Positions 17,515 through 27,600 of a stretch of DNA of 64,000 nucleotides are shown in pieces. Numbering within the stretch: the stretch's first letter is position 1; each line of letters starts with the position of its first letter. The stretch lies in the NCBI GenBank assembly GCA_965221465.1, contig OZ244892.1, positions 248,001 through 312,000 of the forward strand. Direction: 5' to 3'. The translations under genes were made by a program, and so were the position numbers. This stretch comes from Azophilus sp965221465 (GTDB lineage: Bacteria; Pseudomonadota; Gammaproteobacteria; Pseudomonadales; Azotimanducaceae). The notes beneath the pieces were generated by a model. It had not been told where the DNA came from and made no database searches. It saw only the letters and a list, made by a program, of their open reading frames with translations.

Positions 17515-20313
17515 ATGTTGAAGAACAAACGATCGACGCTGCCGCCGAAGGCGGTTGTTTCCCTGGCTGCTATTGGCCTGGTGTGCGCGGCGAATACGGT
17601 ATCGGCTGCGCAGTCCGACCAGGAAGAGATCATCGAGGAGATCCTGGTCACCGCCAAGTATCAGCGCAGCCTTGCCGACGGCATCTCGCAGAAACGGGAT
17701 GCCGACAACCAGATCGAAGCCGTCGGCATGGAAGACATCGGCGTGCTGCCGGCCAAGTCCATTGCCGAAGTGATCGCGGCGCTGCCGGGTGTCGCGGGGG
17801 CACGGAACGACGAGGGCGTCATCAGCCAGCTCTCGGTGCGCGGAACCACCGACCTCACCCTCGGCACGCTGAACGGGCGCGAGCAGGTGACGGTGGCTTC
17901 CACCCGCAATGTCGAATACGCGCTCTATCCCCCGAATGTCATGACCGCCGTGCAGGTCTACAAGTCCGCGAAGGCGGAACTGAACGAGGGCGGTCTCTCG
18001 GGCGTCGTCAACATGAACACGATTCGGCCGTTGAGCTTCGATGAGCGCGAGATCGTGTTCAATGGGGAAATGACCTTTCCCCAGATCTCGGACGACGTGA
18101 TCGAGGCCAGCGATGCCGGCGGGCAGGCCAGCATCCTCTACATCGATCAATTCGACGACCGGTTCGGCATCGTCCTGTCCTATGCCTACGCCGACGAGGT
18201 GCTCGGCCGCGACGGCGACGTCAATCCGTTCGACTGGCGTGGCTTTCAGGGCGGCGGATTCGGCGCGCCGCCACCGGACGTGGACGGCGACGGCGTAACC
18301 GGGGACGAGGTGATTCCCGCAGGGTTTACCCTGTTCAACGGCGGCGGCAACGAGGAGAGAAACAGCCTGTTCGTCGGGCTGCAGTGGCTCGGCGACGAAG
18401 TGGAGGTGAACGTCGACCTGCTCGATTCGCGGCGACAGCAGGACAACCGCATCAACGGCATGAACTTCATCGGTACCACCGGCGCCGGGGGCACGCTGGT
18501 GAACCCCGTGTTCAACGCCAGGGGGCCGGTGGACGAAGTGGCTTCCGGCACGATCACCATTCCGGGCACCAATGCCTCGGGTTTCGGCAGCGGCGGCAGT
18601 TCCAGCTTCAACCAGTTGCACGATGTCGAGCACGACGTGCTCAGCGGCGGTGTCAACATACAGTTCAACCGAGACGACTGGACGATCACCGGCGACATCG
18701 GCTATTCGGAAGCCGAAAGCGACTTCCACCTCTACAATGCGACGACGCACCTCGCCCCCACCGGTGGGTTTGGCGGCCCGACCTTCACCCTTACCTTCGA
18801 TGCGCTCGGTAACGACCCGACGCTTTCCGTGGCGGAAGACATGCTGGACCCGACAATCTGGGTGCCGAGGCAGTTCGAGGAATACGCGGAATCCTCGAAA
18901 GACGAGTTGACGTCGTTCCGGCTCGATGTCGAACGGGCGTTCTACGGCGGTGGGTCCGGATTCAGCCTGACCAGCATCGAGTTCGGCGGCCGCTACACGG
19001 ATCGAAAGAAGGAATTCGCGCTGCTCGCCGACCGCTTCAATTCCGCCATCGTTCCGGATGTCGACCCCGTGCTGCTGACCCCGGCGCCCCTCGATCAAAG
19101 CTTTGTCGAGTTCATCGCGACGCCCGAGAACGGCCCGGCGTTCATTATCTGGAACCCGTTTGCGATTCGGGACCAACGATTCACCGCAGGCACGCCCCAG
19201 GTCGAAGCGACCAACTCGGTGCAGTCCCGCAACACGCTGTTGCAGCAGTCGGGCAGCGTAGAGGAGGAAACCATCTCCGGCTACGTTCAGTTCAACTTCG
19301 ACGGGTCGATGGGCGATTTGCCCTACAGCGCCAACCTCGGCGTGCGCGTGGTCGGAACCGACTCCGTATCGCCGGGCTGGACCACGCCGGACCGGGTAAA
19401 CGTACCCGCCACTGCCATCGCCCCGGACCACGATTACACCGAAATACTGCCCAGCATGAACCTGGCCTTCGAACTGAACGATTCGATGCTGCTGCGGCTC
19501 GGTGTGGCCAGGGTCATGAGCCGGCCGCCCCTCGACGACCTCAAGTCGTCGCAGACCCTCTTCATCAGCGGCTTCGGTGCGAACGGCACCGCCGGCAACC
19601 CCATGCTCAACCCCACTACCGCCTGGCAGGCATCGGCGTCCTACGAATGGTATCCGAGCGAGTTCGCCTCGGTGGCGGTGGCGGGGCACTACGCGGACCT
19701 TGCCTCCTTCGTGGGCACCGAGTTCACCACCATCGTCGTCATCACCGCAGACTCGGTGGACGGCTTCGGCAACGTGGTGCCGGGCGGGCCGGTCAACGTC
19801 GAACTCGAAACCCTCGGCAACGGCGACGGCGGTTACATCCGCGGGCTGGAGTTCGCGGTGAACACCAACTTCGGATTCATCTCGGAACCGCTGCAGACCC
19901 TCGGCGTCAGCCTGAACTACGCGTTCACCGAATCGAATGTCATCCCGGTCGGGCGGCCGGAACTGGGCGGCAGCGTCGGCTCGGAAGGCGCCGCGCTGAC
20001 CGGCCTGTCGGAGAATGTGGCGAACCTGGGCGCCTGGTGGGCCAACTACAACATCGAGGCGCGCATCGGCGTGGACTACCGCAGCAAGTACATCGAGCCG
20101 AACGTGTTCGGCAACTTCCTCAACGTCGACGACACCGTGCTGGTCAGTTTCAACGTGTCGTATGATTTCAGCGAAAACCTGCGGCTCAGTGTCTTCGGCT
20201 ACAACATCGGCGACGAACAGCGCCGCAAGTATTCCGCCGGCATATCCGAGCGCACCGAGTTCAACCAGTTCTACCGGGAAACCTACGGCGTGAAGGTTTT
20301 CTATCGCATGTAA
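17515..20313 (+). CDS. TonB-dependent receptor
   Basis: This 932-residue outer-membrane receptor has a signal peptide cut after NTVSA (residue 33). The TonB box is in EEIIEEILVTAKYQ. The plug domain (IAEVIAALPGVAGARN, LSVRGTTDLTLGTLNG) spans about residues 60-180 and is followed by a 22-strand barrel ending in FYRETYGVKVFYRM with the terminal aromatic. GDGDVNPFDWRG and VDGDGVTGDE may be calcium-binding loops. It resembles the TonB receptors that proteobacteria use for oligosaccharides and other large substrates. The ATG follows AAGGGGAT. The next gene is a large lipoprotein, which might share its substrate. Confidence 0.9.
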   Translation: MLKNKRSTLPPKAVVSLAAIGLVCAANTVSAAQSDQEEIIEEILVTAKYQRSLADGISQKRDADNQIEAVGMEDIGVLPAKSIAEVIAALPGVAGARNDEGVISQLSVRGTTDLTLGTLNGREQVTVASTRNVEYALYPPNVMTAVQVYKSAKAELNEGGLSGVVNMNTIRPLSFDEREIVFNGEMTFPQISDDVIEASDAGGQASILYIDQFDDRFGIVLSYAYADEVLGRDGDVNPFDWRGFQGGGFGAPPPDVDGDGVTGDEVIPAGFTLFNGGGNEERNSLFVGLQWLGDEVEVNVDLLDSRRQQDNRINGMNFIGTTGAGGTLVNPVFNARGPVDEVASGTITIPGTNASGFGSGGSSSFNQLHDVEHDVLSGGVNIQFNRDDWTITGDIGYSEAESDFHLYNATTHLAPTGGFGGPTFTLTFDALGNDPTLSVAEDMLDPTIWVPRQFEEYAESSKDELTSFRLDVERAFYGGGSGFSLTSIEFGGRYTDRKKEFALLADRFNSAIVPDVDPVLLTPAPLDQSFVEFIATPENGPAFIIWNPFAIRDQRFTAGTPQVEATNSVQSRNTLLQQSGSVEEETISGYVQFNFDGSMGDLPYSANLGVRVVGTDSVSPGWTTPDRVNVPATAIAPDHDYTEILPSMNLAFELNDSMLLRLGVARVMSRPPLDDLKSSQTLFISGFGANGTAGNPMLNPTTAWQASASYEWYPSEFASVAVAGHYADLASFVGTEFTTIVVITADSVDGFGNVVPGGPVNVELETLGNGDGGYIRGLEFAVNTNFGFISEPLQTLGVSLNYAFTESNVIPVGRPELGGSVGSEGAALTGLSENVANLGAWWANYNIEARIGVDYRSKYIEPNVFGNFLNVDDTVLVSFNVSYDFSENLRLSVFGYNIGDEQRRKYSAGISERTEFNQFYRETYGVKVFYRM

Positions 20314-20360
20314 CCGACTCCGGCGGCACAATCCCGGGGCCGCGTTGCGCCACGCCCCCT

Positions 20361-20538
20361 GGCGCTCCCGGCTGAAGGCTCCTCTTTTGCGAGGGGTGCC
20401 CCCTCGCGCTCCCCGGCTGAAGGCTCCTGTCCAATTTGACATACTGTCAGGTATGCCTGCATTCACCTTTGGTTCGCGCAACCTTGCAGGATGGCGCCGC
20501 GACGCCCTCGCGAAGAATGCTGGAGAGACATGCCGGCT
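20361..20538. repeat. Family A repeat, decayed copy between receptor and haloperoxidase genes
   Basis: It contains the family A interior: GCTCCCCGGCTGAAGGCTCC twice (20361 and 20406), the hairpin GCGAGGGG/CCCCTCGC (20389-20407) and the palindrome CATACTGTCAGGTATG (20440-20455). It then continues to a right end reading GACGCCCTCGCGAAGAATGC and GAGAGACATGCCGG, a decayed form of the terminal repeat. The left terminal repeat is absent. Confidence 0.7.
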
Positions 20539-20576
20539 GGCGGCGCCCGGTTGCTCACTGTTTGGCGCGCACTGAG

Positions 20577-23500
20577 ATGCAACCGACCTGCAAGACCGGA
20601 CGCTGGCTCCTGCCGAACTGGATGGGGCAATATTCCGTGCTGCTGGTCTCGTTGCTGTTCATTCTTGCCGGTTGTGGCGGCGGCGGAGGCGGGGGCAACG
20701 CGCCTCAGCCTGCACCCGATCCTGATCCGCCGGCGGGTGGTGCAGACCCGACGCCACCCCCGGAACAGCCCGAATTGCTGTTCACGGACGTGACTCGGGA
20801 ATCGGGCATCTCGTTTACCATCGGATTCTCCGGAGACATGCGCAACCCGGAAGTGCCCATCGTTGCGCCGAGCGGCGCCGCGTCCGGAGATTTCGACGGG
20901 GACGGCGACGTGGATGTGTTCGTTGTGCGCGGCGACCTGGGTCCGAATCTGTTGTACCGGAACGACGGCGGGCTGGTCTTCACCGACGTGGCCGAATCGG
21001 CGGGCGTCGCCACGACGCGGCCGGGGAATCGCACCTGGCGCCACGGCTCCCCCGCGATGGCCGACCTGGACGGCGACGGCGACCTCGACCTGCTCCTGCC
21101 CGGCCTGGACGGCGACCCGTTCTTCGTCTTTTCCAATGACGGCGACGGCACCTTCACGGATGTCACGCCCGGTTCGGGGCTGGACGCGATGCAGGCCGAG
21201 TACTCGATGTCGCCGGCGTTCGGCGATTACGATCTCGACGGCGATCTGGATCTCGCTCTCGGGCACTGGGGCACCCCGCGAGATTTCATCGGCGGCGTGG
21301 GCGATACGGAACACCTCTGGCGCAACGACAGCGAAGCCGGCAGGATCCGTTTCACCAGCGTCAGCGAGGCCGCCGGCATTGCGCCGTCGGTGATCCTCAA
21401 TTCCGATCCGCGGATCAGTCAGCGCGCCTTCGACCCCACCTTCACGCCCACCTTCGCCACGGTCGACAACGACGAGTACCCCGATCTGCTCATGGTCAGC
21501 GACTTCAACTTCTCCCAGGTTTTCATCAACAACGGCGACGGCACCTTTCGCAACGCGACCGACTACGAGGTGATCGTCGACGGCAACGGCATGGGCTCTG
21601 CGGTCGGGGACTACGACGGCGACGGCGACCTGGACTGGTTCGTCAGCAGCATTCTGGCCATCGGCGACGATGTGCCCTCCCACGTGTCCAGGGTCGGCAA
21701 CCGCCTGTACCGCAATGACGACGGGGTCTTTCGCGATGCCACCGACGTTGCCGGTGTGGCGGACGGCGGCTGGGGATGGGGCAGTTGTTTCATCGACTTC
21801 GAGAACGACGGCGATCTCGACATCTATCACACCAACGGCTGGACCGAGTTCGACCGGTACGGCGGTTTCACCAGGGATGAATCCCGGGCATTCGTTGCCA
21901 ACGGCTCCGGCGGCTTCGTCGACAGCGCCGGCGCCCTCGGGCTGAACGATGCGGAACAGGGGCGCGGCGTGGTCTGCGCGGACTTCGACAACGACGGCGA
22001 TGTCGACATCCTGCTATTGCACGCCAACGCGGAAAACGCGGCAACGCTCTATCGCAACGAGGCGCAGGGCAACAACTACATCGGCATTCGGCTCGAGGGG
22101 CGGCATCCCAACTCGTCTGCGATCGGCGCGAGAATCGTGCTCGAAGCAGGGGGCGTCGATTATTTGAGAGAGGTGACCCTCGGCAGCAACTTCGCCTCGC
22201 ACAATCCGGCCGTCCAGGTGGTCGGTTTGGGAACCGCAGACCAGGTTGACCGGCTTTGGGTGTACTGGCCGGACGGCGAGGAGACCTTTCTGCAGGCGAT
22301 TGCCGTGAATCGTCACCTGGACATCGAACATCCCCTCCGCGAACCCGACGAAAATACGGGTTCCCGGCTGACGGTGTTGCAGGGCAACGGCAGCGGCTCC
22401 TACGAGCCGGGTTACGAAGTCGACATCAGAGCGGACGAGCCGCCGGAGAACTATCACTTCTCGCACTGGGTCGTCACAGGGGGCGAGGTGCTCGACGCCT
22501 TTTCGGCGGAAACGGTTGTCACCCTGCGCGACGCCGTGGTGACCGTCTCCGCGCGCTACCTGCCGGGTGTTTCCCCCGAGCGGGATGTCAGCGTCGCCCG
22601 CCGCTGGAACGAAGTGCTGCTGCAGGCGATTCGAAACGACTACGCAAGGCCCACGGTTCATGCGCGCAATCTGTTTCATGTATCGGCGGCGATGTATGAC
22701 GCCTGGTCGGCCATCGAAGGCAACGGGACGCCCTGGCTGCTCGGCCGGGAACGATCGGGGGCGGCCTGCCCGTTCGATGGCCTGCCTCGGGCCGATAGCG
22801 AGGACGCGGCCATTGCGGCGGCTAGCAATGCAGCGTATCGCCTCATACGCCACCGGTTCGACAGTTCGCCGGGGGCGGCCGAGATCTTCCGGGACACGGA
22901 AACCCTGATGCAGGCGTTGGATTACGATGCCGGCATCGACTCGACGGCCTATCAGGACGGCTCCGCACAGGCGCTTGGTAACCATATCGCCGACTGTTAC
23001 ATCCGGTTCGGCCTCGCGGACGGCGCCAACGAGGCCGCCGACTATGCCAATCGCTTCTACCGGCCGGTGAACGAACCGTTGGAACCGGTGCTGCCGGGCA
23101 ACCCCAACATCACCGAGCTGAACCGGTGGCAACCGCTGTCGCTGCCTGAGTTCATCGACCAGGCCGGCAACCCGGCGGAAAGCACCCCGGAATTCCTGAG
23201 CCCGGAGTGGGGTGCGGTCGTCCCCTTCGCCCTGAGCGAAGAAGACCTGACAGTTTACGAACGGGACGGATTCGACTACCGCGTCCATCACGACCCCGGC
23301 GAACCGCCGAAGATCGACGGCACCGGTCCCGGCAGCTACCAGTGGGCCTTTTCCCTGGTCGCGGTCTGGGCCGCGCACCTGGACCCGGCGGATGGCGTCA
23401 CCGTGGACATCTCCCCCGGGGGCATCGGCAACGTTCCGTCCTACCCGGAATCTTTTGCAGACTATCCCGCATTCTTCGACACGGAATCCGGCGGTGACTC

Positions 23501-24440
23501 GGGCATGGGTCACGAGAACAACCCGGTAACGGGCGAACCCTATGTTCCGCAGACCGTGCCGCGGGGCGACTATACGCGAGTGCTGGCGGAGTTCTGGGCC
23601 GATGGGCCGGATTCGGAAACACCTCCTGGCCACTGGTTCGTCATCGCCAACACGGTCAACGATCACCCGTTGCTCGAACGCCGCTTCGCGGGAAGCGGTG
23701 CGGAACTCGGGCAACTCGAGTGGGACATCAAGACCTACTTCGCCCTTGGCGGAGCGATGCACGATGCCGCCATCTCGGCCTGGGGGGCGAAGGGCTGGTA
23801 CGACTACATTCGGCCCATTTCGTCGCTGCGGGCCATGGCCGACCGCGGCCAGAGCAGCGACCCCAATCGCCCCTCGTATCACGAACACGGCGTTCCGCTG
23901 ATTCCGGGCTACATCGAATTGATCGACGATGAAGACCCGTTGCGCGGAGAGGCGAACGAACATGTCGGCAAACCGAAATTCAAAAGCTGGCGAGGACCGG
24001 GCCGTGTCGGCGACCCGGCGGTCGACCTTGCGGGCGTCGGCTGGATGCGCGCCGAAGACTGGTGGCCCTATCAGCGCCCCACCTTCGTTACGCCGCCGTT
24101 CGCCGGTTACGTCTCCGGCCACTCGACCTATTCCCGCGCCGCAGCTGAAGTGCTGGAGGCGCTGACGGGCGATGCCTACTTCCCCGGCGGCATGAGCGCA
24201 TTCGAGATCCCGGCCGGCAACTTCCTGCAATTCGAAGCCGGGCCGAGCGTCGCCATGACCCTGCAGTGGGCCACCTACCGGGACGCCGCCGACCAGTGCA
24301 GCCTGTCGCGAATCTGGGGAGGCATTCACCCGCCCATCGACGACATTCCCGGACGGCTCATGGGAGCAAAAATCGGGCGCGATGCCTTCGCCGAAGCGAC
24401 GCGGTATTTCGATGGCACAGCCGAACCTGTTCGTGAGTGA
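20577..24440 (+). CDS. Lipoprotein fusion: FG-GAP/VCBS repeats + ASPIC/UnbV + vanadium-dependent haloperoxidase
   Basis: This 1287-residue protein starts with a lipoprotein signal (SLLFILAGCGGGGGGG, lipid-bearing Cys after LAG) and a Pro-rich linker. Residues about 65-500 are FG-GAP/VCBS blades with Ca-binding repeats such as DFDGDGDVDVF and DLDGDGDLDLLLP. About 500-600 is an ASPIC/UnbV domain (NNYIGIRLEGRHPNSSAIGA). After a short beta-rich linker, residues about 700-1287 form a vanadium-haloperoxidase/PAP2 domain. All vanadate ligands are visible: Lys1072-x6-Arg-Pro in KGWYDYIRP, SGH at 1180-1182 in YVSGHSTYSRA, and SRx5Hx3D in SRIWGGIHPPID (Arg1245, His1251, Asp1255). The start is ATG 20577; the open frame upstream is repeat sequence. 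The stop lies inside repeat family C. Halide oxidation at the cell surface is likely; phosphatase activity is the alternative. Confidence 0.85.
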   Translation: MQPTCKTGRWLLPNWMGQYSVLLVSLLFILAGCGGGGGGGNAPQPAPDPDPPAGGADPTPPPEQPELLFTDVTRESGISFTIGFSGDMRNPEVPIVAPSGAASGDFDGDGDVDVFVVRGDLGPNLLYRNDGGLVFTDVAESAGVATTRPGNRTWRHGSPAMADLDGDGDLDLLLPGLDGDPFFVFSNDGDGTFTDVTPGSGLDAMQAEYSMSPAFGDYDLDGDLDLALGHWGTPRDFIGGVGDTEHLWRNDSEAGRIRFTSVSEAAGIAPSVILNSDPRISQRAFDPTFTPTFATVDNDEYPDLLMVSDFNFSQVFINNGDGTFRNATDYEVIVDGNGMGSAVGDYDGDGDLDWFVSSILAIGDDVPSHVSRVGNRLYRNDDGVFRDATDVAGVADGGWGWGSCFIDFENDGDLDIYHTNGWTEFDRYGGFTRDESRAFVANGSGGFVDSAGALGLNDAEQGRGVVCADFDNDGDVDILLLHANAENAATLYRNEAQGNNYIGIRLEGRHPNSSAIGARIVLEAGGVDYLREVTLGSNFASHNPAVQVVGLGTADQVDRLWVYWPDGEETFLQAIAVNRHLDIEHPLREPDENTGSRLTVLQGNGSGSYEPGYEVDIRADEPPENYHFSHWVVTGGEVLDAFSAETVVTLRDAVVTVSARYLPGVSPERDVSVARRWNEVLLQAIRNDYARPTVHARNLFHVSAAMYDAWSAIEGNGTPWLLGRERSGAACPFDGLPRADSEDAAIAAASNAAYRLIRHRFDSSPGAAEIFRDTETLMQALDYDAGIDSTAYQDGSAQALGNHIADCYIRFGLADGANEAADYANRFYRPVNEPLEPVLPGNPNITELNRWQPLSLPEFIDQAGNPAESTPEFLSPEWGAVVPFALSEEDLTVYERDGFDYRVHHDPGEPPKIDGTGPGSYQWAFSLVAVWAAHLDPADGVTVDISPGGIGNVPSYPESFADYPAFFDTESGGDSGMGHENNPVTGEPYVPQTVPRGDYTRVLAEFWADGPDSETPPGHWFVIANTVNDHPLLERRFAGSGAELGQLEWDIKTYFALGGAMHDAAISAWGAKGWYDYIRPISSLRAMADRGQSSDPNRPSYHEHGVPLIPGYIELIDDEDPLRGEANEHVGKPKFKSWRGPGRVGDPAVDLAGVGWMRAEDWWPYQRPTFVTPPFAGYVSGHSTYSRAAAEVLEALTGDAYFPGGMSAFEIPAGNFLQFEAGPSVAMTLQWATYRDAADQCSLSRIWGGIHPPIDDIPGRLMGAKIGRDAFAEATRYFDGTAEPVRE

Positions 24441-24591
24441 ACGGTACGAGGCTGGCAATAGGTGTGAAAGAAAAGGGGGCGCGGAGTAAGAGCGAGCCCA
24501 GGGATGCTTGACAGCACCTTGAGCACGCGGCGGAAGCACGCTTGTGTGTTTCACTGCCATTGACGGCAGCAGCAGTTCATACACGAACAGG
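24426..24591. repeat. Family C short inverted-repeat element, copy 2
   Basis: The left end CCTGTTCGTGAGTGAAC (24426-24442) and the right end (24575-24591) are inverted repeats matching at 15 of 17 bases. The interior shares several blocks with 2485-2622. The left end supplies the last codons and TGA stop of the haloperoxidase fusion gene. The element fills the gap to the convergent putA gene. Confidence 0.7.
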
Positions 24592-24665
24592 ACGGGCTTC
24601 TGGATTGATTGGGTTCTCGGAAGGAACTCCCGAAGCCTGGCCATATCGGAGATTCAGGCGTTTCC

Positions 24666-27600
24666 CTATCTGCGGGACGCCGCGTCGTCGAGGTTCAGCA
24701 GCGCCGCATTGCCGCCGGTGGCGACCGTGTTCCAGGTCAGGGTGCGCTCGACGGCGAACGCCGGCAGGTAGTGCGGCCCGCCCGCTTTCGGGCCAGTGCC
24801 GGACAGCCCCTCGCCACCGAAGGGCTGCACGCCGACCACCGCCCCCACCATGTCGCGATTGACGTAGCAGTTGCCGACGGGCGCGGCCGCCATGATTGCC
24901 TCGGCGCGGCTGTGGATGCGCGTGTGGATGCCGAGCGTCAACCCGTAACCGGACGCCCGAATTTCCGCCAGCGCTGCCGGCAGCCTTTTCCTGGCGTAAC
25001 GCACCACATGCAGAATCGGACCGAAATGCTCCTTTTCCAGTTCGGCGATGCTCTCGATGCCGATCAGCACGGGCGGACAAAAGGTACCCCGCAAACCGCT
25101 CGGCAGCCGGCAGCGATGCAGAACCCTTGCTTTCATGGCGCCGATGTGGGTTTCGAGGCGGGCCAGGGCCTCGCGGTCGATGACCGGCCCCACATCGGTG
25201 GCCGGGTCGGAGGGGTCGCCGATGACCAGTGTGTCCATGGCCCCCGCGAGCATGGCAATCAGCGCCTCGGCAATGTCCTCCTGCACATGGAGTACGCGTA
25301 GCGCCGAACAACGCTGCCCGGCGCTGCCGAAGGCGGATGCAATGGCGTCGTCCACCACCTGTTCCGGCAGGGCGGTGGAATCCACCACCATGGCATTCTG
25401 CCCGCCGGTTTCGGCGATTAGTGGAACAATGGGACCCGTTCGCGCGGCAAGCGCACGTTGAATGTGCTTCGCGGTGTCGGTGGAGCCCGTGAACGCCACT
25501 CCGGCGATGGCCTCGTCTGCCACCATGGCCCGGCCGATATCGACGCCGCCGATTGCGAGGCGGACCGCGTCTTCGGGTATGCCGGCGGCGTGCATCAGGT
25601 CCACCGCGGCGGCGGCGATGTGCGGCGTCTGGGGCGCGGGCTTGGCGACTGCGGTGTTGCCCGCTGCCAGCGCGGCGGTGACCTGGCCGGTAAAGATCGC
25701 CAGCGGAAAATTCCACGGCGAAATGCAGGCGAAGACCCCGCGGCCGCGCAACGCCAGACTGTTGGCCTCGCCCGTCGGCCCGGGCAATGGTTGCGGTGCG
25801 CCGAACAGGCGCGTGCACTCGTTGGCGTAGTAGCGGCAGAAGTCGGCGGCCTCGCGTACCTCGGCGACGGCGTCGAGCAGGGTTTTCCCCGCCTCCCGGC
25901 GCAACAGCGAAACGAATCGCGGCCGCTCCCCCTCGAGAAGATCGGCCAGGCGCAGCAGGCAACCGGCGCGCTCTTCGGCGGGGGTTGCCTCCCATCGGGG
26001 GAAGGCTTCGGCCGCCCGCCGAACCAGCCGTTCAGCGTCGGTCGCCGTCATCTCCTGAAACGAATCCCGTGATTCGCGTCGGGGGAATTCGTCTTCGCTT
26101 CGACCCGCGACCCGGTCCGTTTGCCCGTTGCGCTTACGACGATCCAGCGCGGCCCCAGCCTCACCTGTGTTTGCCGGAGTGCCGTCGTTGTCGTTTTCTG
26201 CTATGGCGATCGCCGGTTCGCCGTGCGCGCCGGCCTGGCGCAACAGCTTGCGGACGGCGGCGCTGTCGCCAATGTCCAGGCCGGCGGAATTCAAGCGTTC
26301 GCGCCCGAACAGGTCGCGCGGCAGCGGAATTCCCGGATGCGGCCTTGCTTCGCAGGCCTCCACTGCCGCCATCGGTTCCCGCAACAGTTCGTCCACCGGT
26401 ACCTTGGCGTCGAGAAAGCGATTGACGAACGAGGAATTGGCGCCGTTCTCCAACAGCCTGCGCACCAGGTAGGCGAGCAGGTCCTTGTGGGCGCCGACAG
26501 GGGCGTATACCCGCACCGGCGGCAGACCGGGGTGCTGCCGACGCGCCTCGTCGTAGAGCAGTTCGCCCATGCCGTGCAGGCGCTGAAACTCGAAGGGCTC
26601 GCGGCGTTTCGCACCCAGTTCCATGACGGCCGCCAGCGTATAGGCATTGTGCGTGGCAAACTGCGGGTAAATGTGCGGGCTCGCAAACAGTTGCGCTGCG
26701 CACCTGAGGTAGGCGAGGTCGGTGAATGCCTTGCGCGTGTAGACGGGGTAGCCGGAAAGGCCCTGAACCTGCGCGCGCTTGATCTCGTGGTCCCAATAGG
26801 CGCCCTTGACCAGCCGCACCATGATCGGGCGTCGCAGTGCGTCAAGCCAGTCGATGACGGCCGGTGCGCGCTTGGAATAGGCCTGAACGGCGATGCCCAG
26901 ACCCTGCCAATCGCGCAGCCTCGGTTCATTGGCCAGTTGCTGCATCAGACGAAGCGTCAATTCCAGACGCTCGGCCTCTTCGGCATCGATGGTGAGGTGC
27001 AGGTTGCGGGCGGCGGCGGCGGAGGCGAGGTCGAGCAGCGTTTCCCCCAGTTCCGCCATCACGCGCTTTTCCTGCAATGGCTCGAAGCGGGGATGCAGCG
27101 CCGACAACTTGACGGATACGCCGGACGAACCGGCCGGGTCGGCATCCGGAAAGGCGTGCCCGATGGCCTCGATGGCATTGCGGTACGTCTCGGCGTAGCG
27201 CCGGGCATCGGCGTGGGTGCGCGCGCCTTCGCCAAGCATGTCGAAAGACGCCAGCGCTCCGTCGCCACGGCGCAGCGCCTCTCCGATGGTTCTGCCCAGT
27301 ACGAATTCGGCGCCCAGTATGCGCACCGCACGCGACATCGCGGTCCGCACCACGGGTTCGCCCAGGCGCGCCGCCAGGCGGTTGATCCAGCCGCCGAGAT
27401 CGTTGGCGACCGCGTCTTCGAGCCGGTTCGCGGGCCCGAGCACCTTGCCGGTCAGCAGCAGCGCCCAGGTGGAGGCATTGAGGAAGAGCGATTCCGATTC
27501 GCCCACATGCGCCGCCCAGTCGGCGCTGGCAATCTTCTCGGCGATCAGCGCTTCGGCGGTGGCGTCGTCCGGAATGCGCAGCAGCGCCTCGCTGATGCAC

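Noticed and set aside
17452..20481. 1009-codon open frame antisense to the TonB receptor
   Set aside because: No domain pattern; it mirrors the receptor's third-codon GC bias. Such long antisense frames are common in this GC-rich window.
22014..24644. 876-codon antisense frame over the haloperoxidase gene
   Set aside because: No recognisable protein motif, and the sense strand carries full catalytic motifs. It also crosses a repeat.
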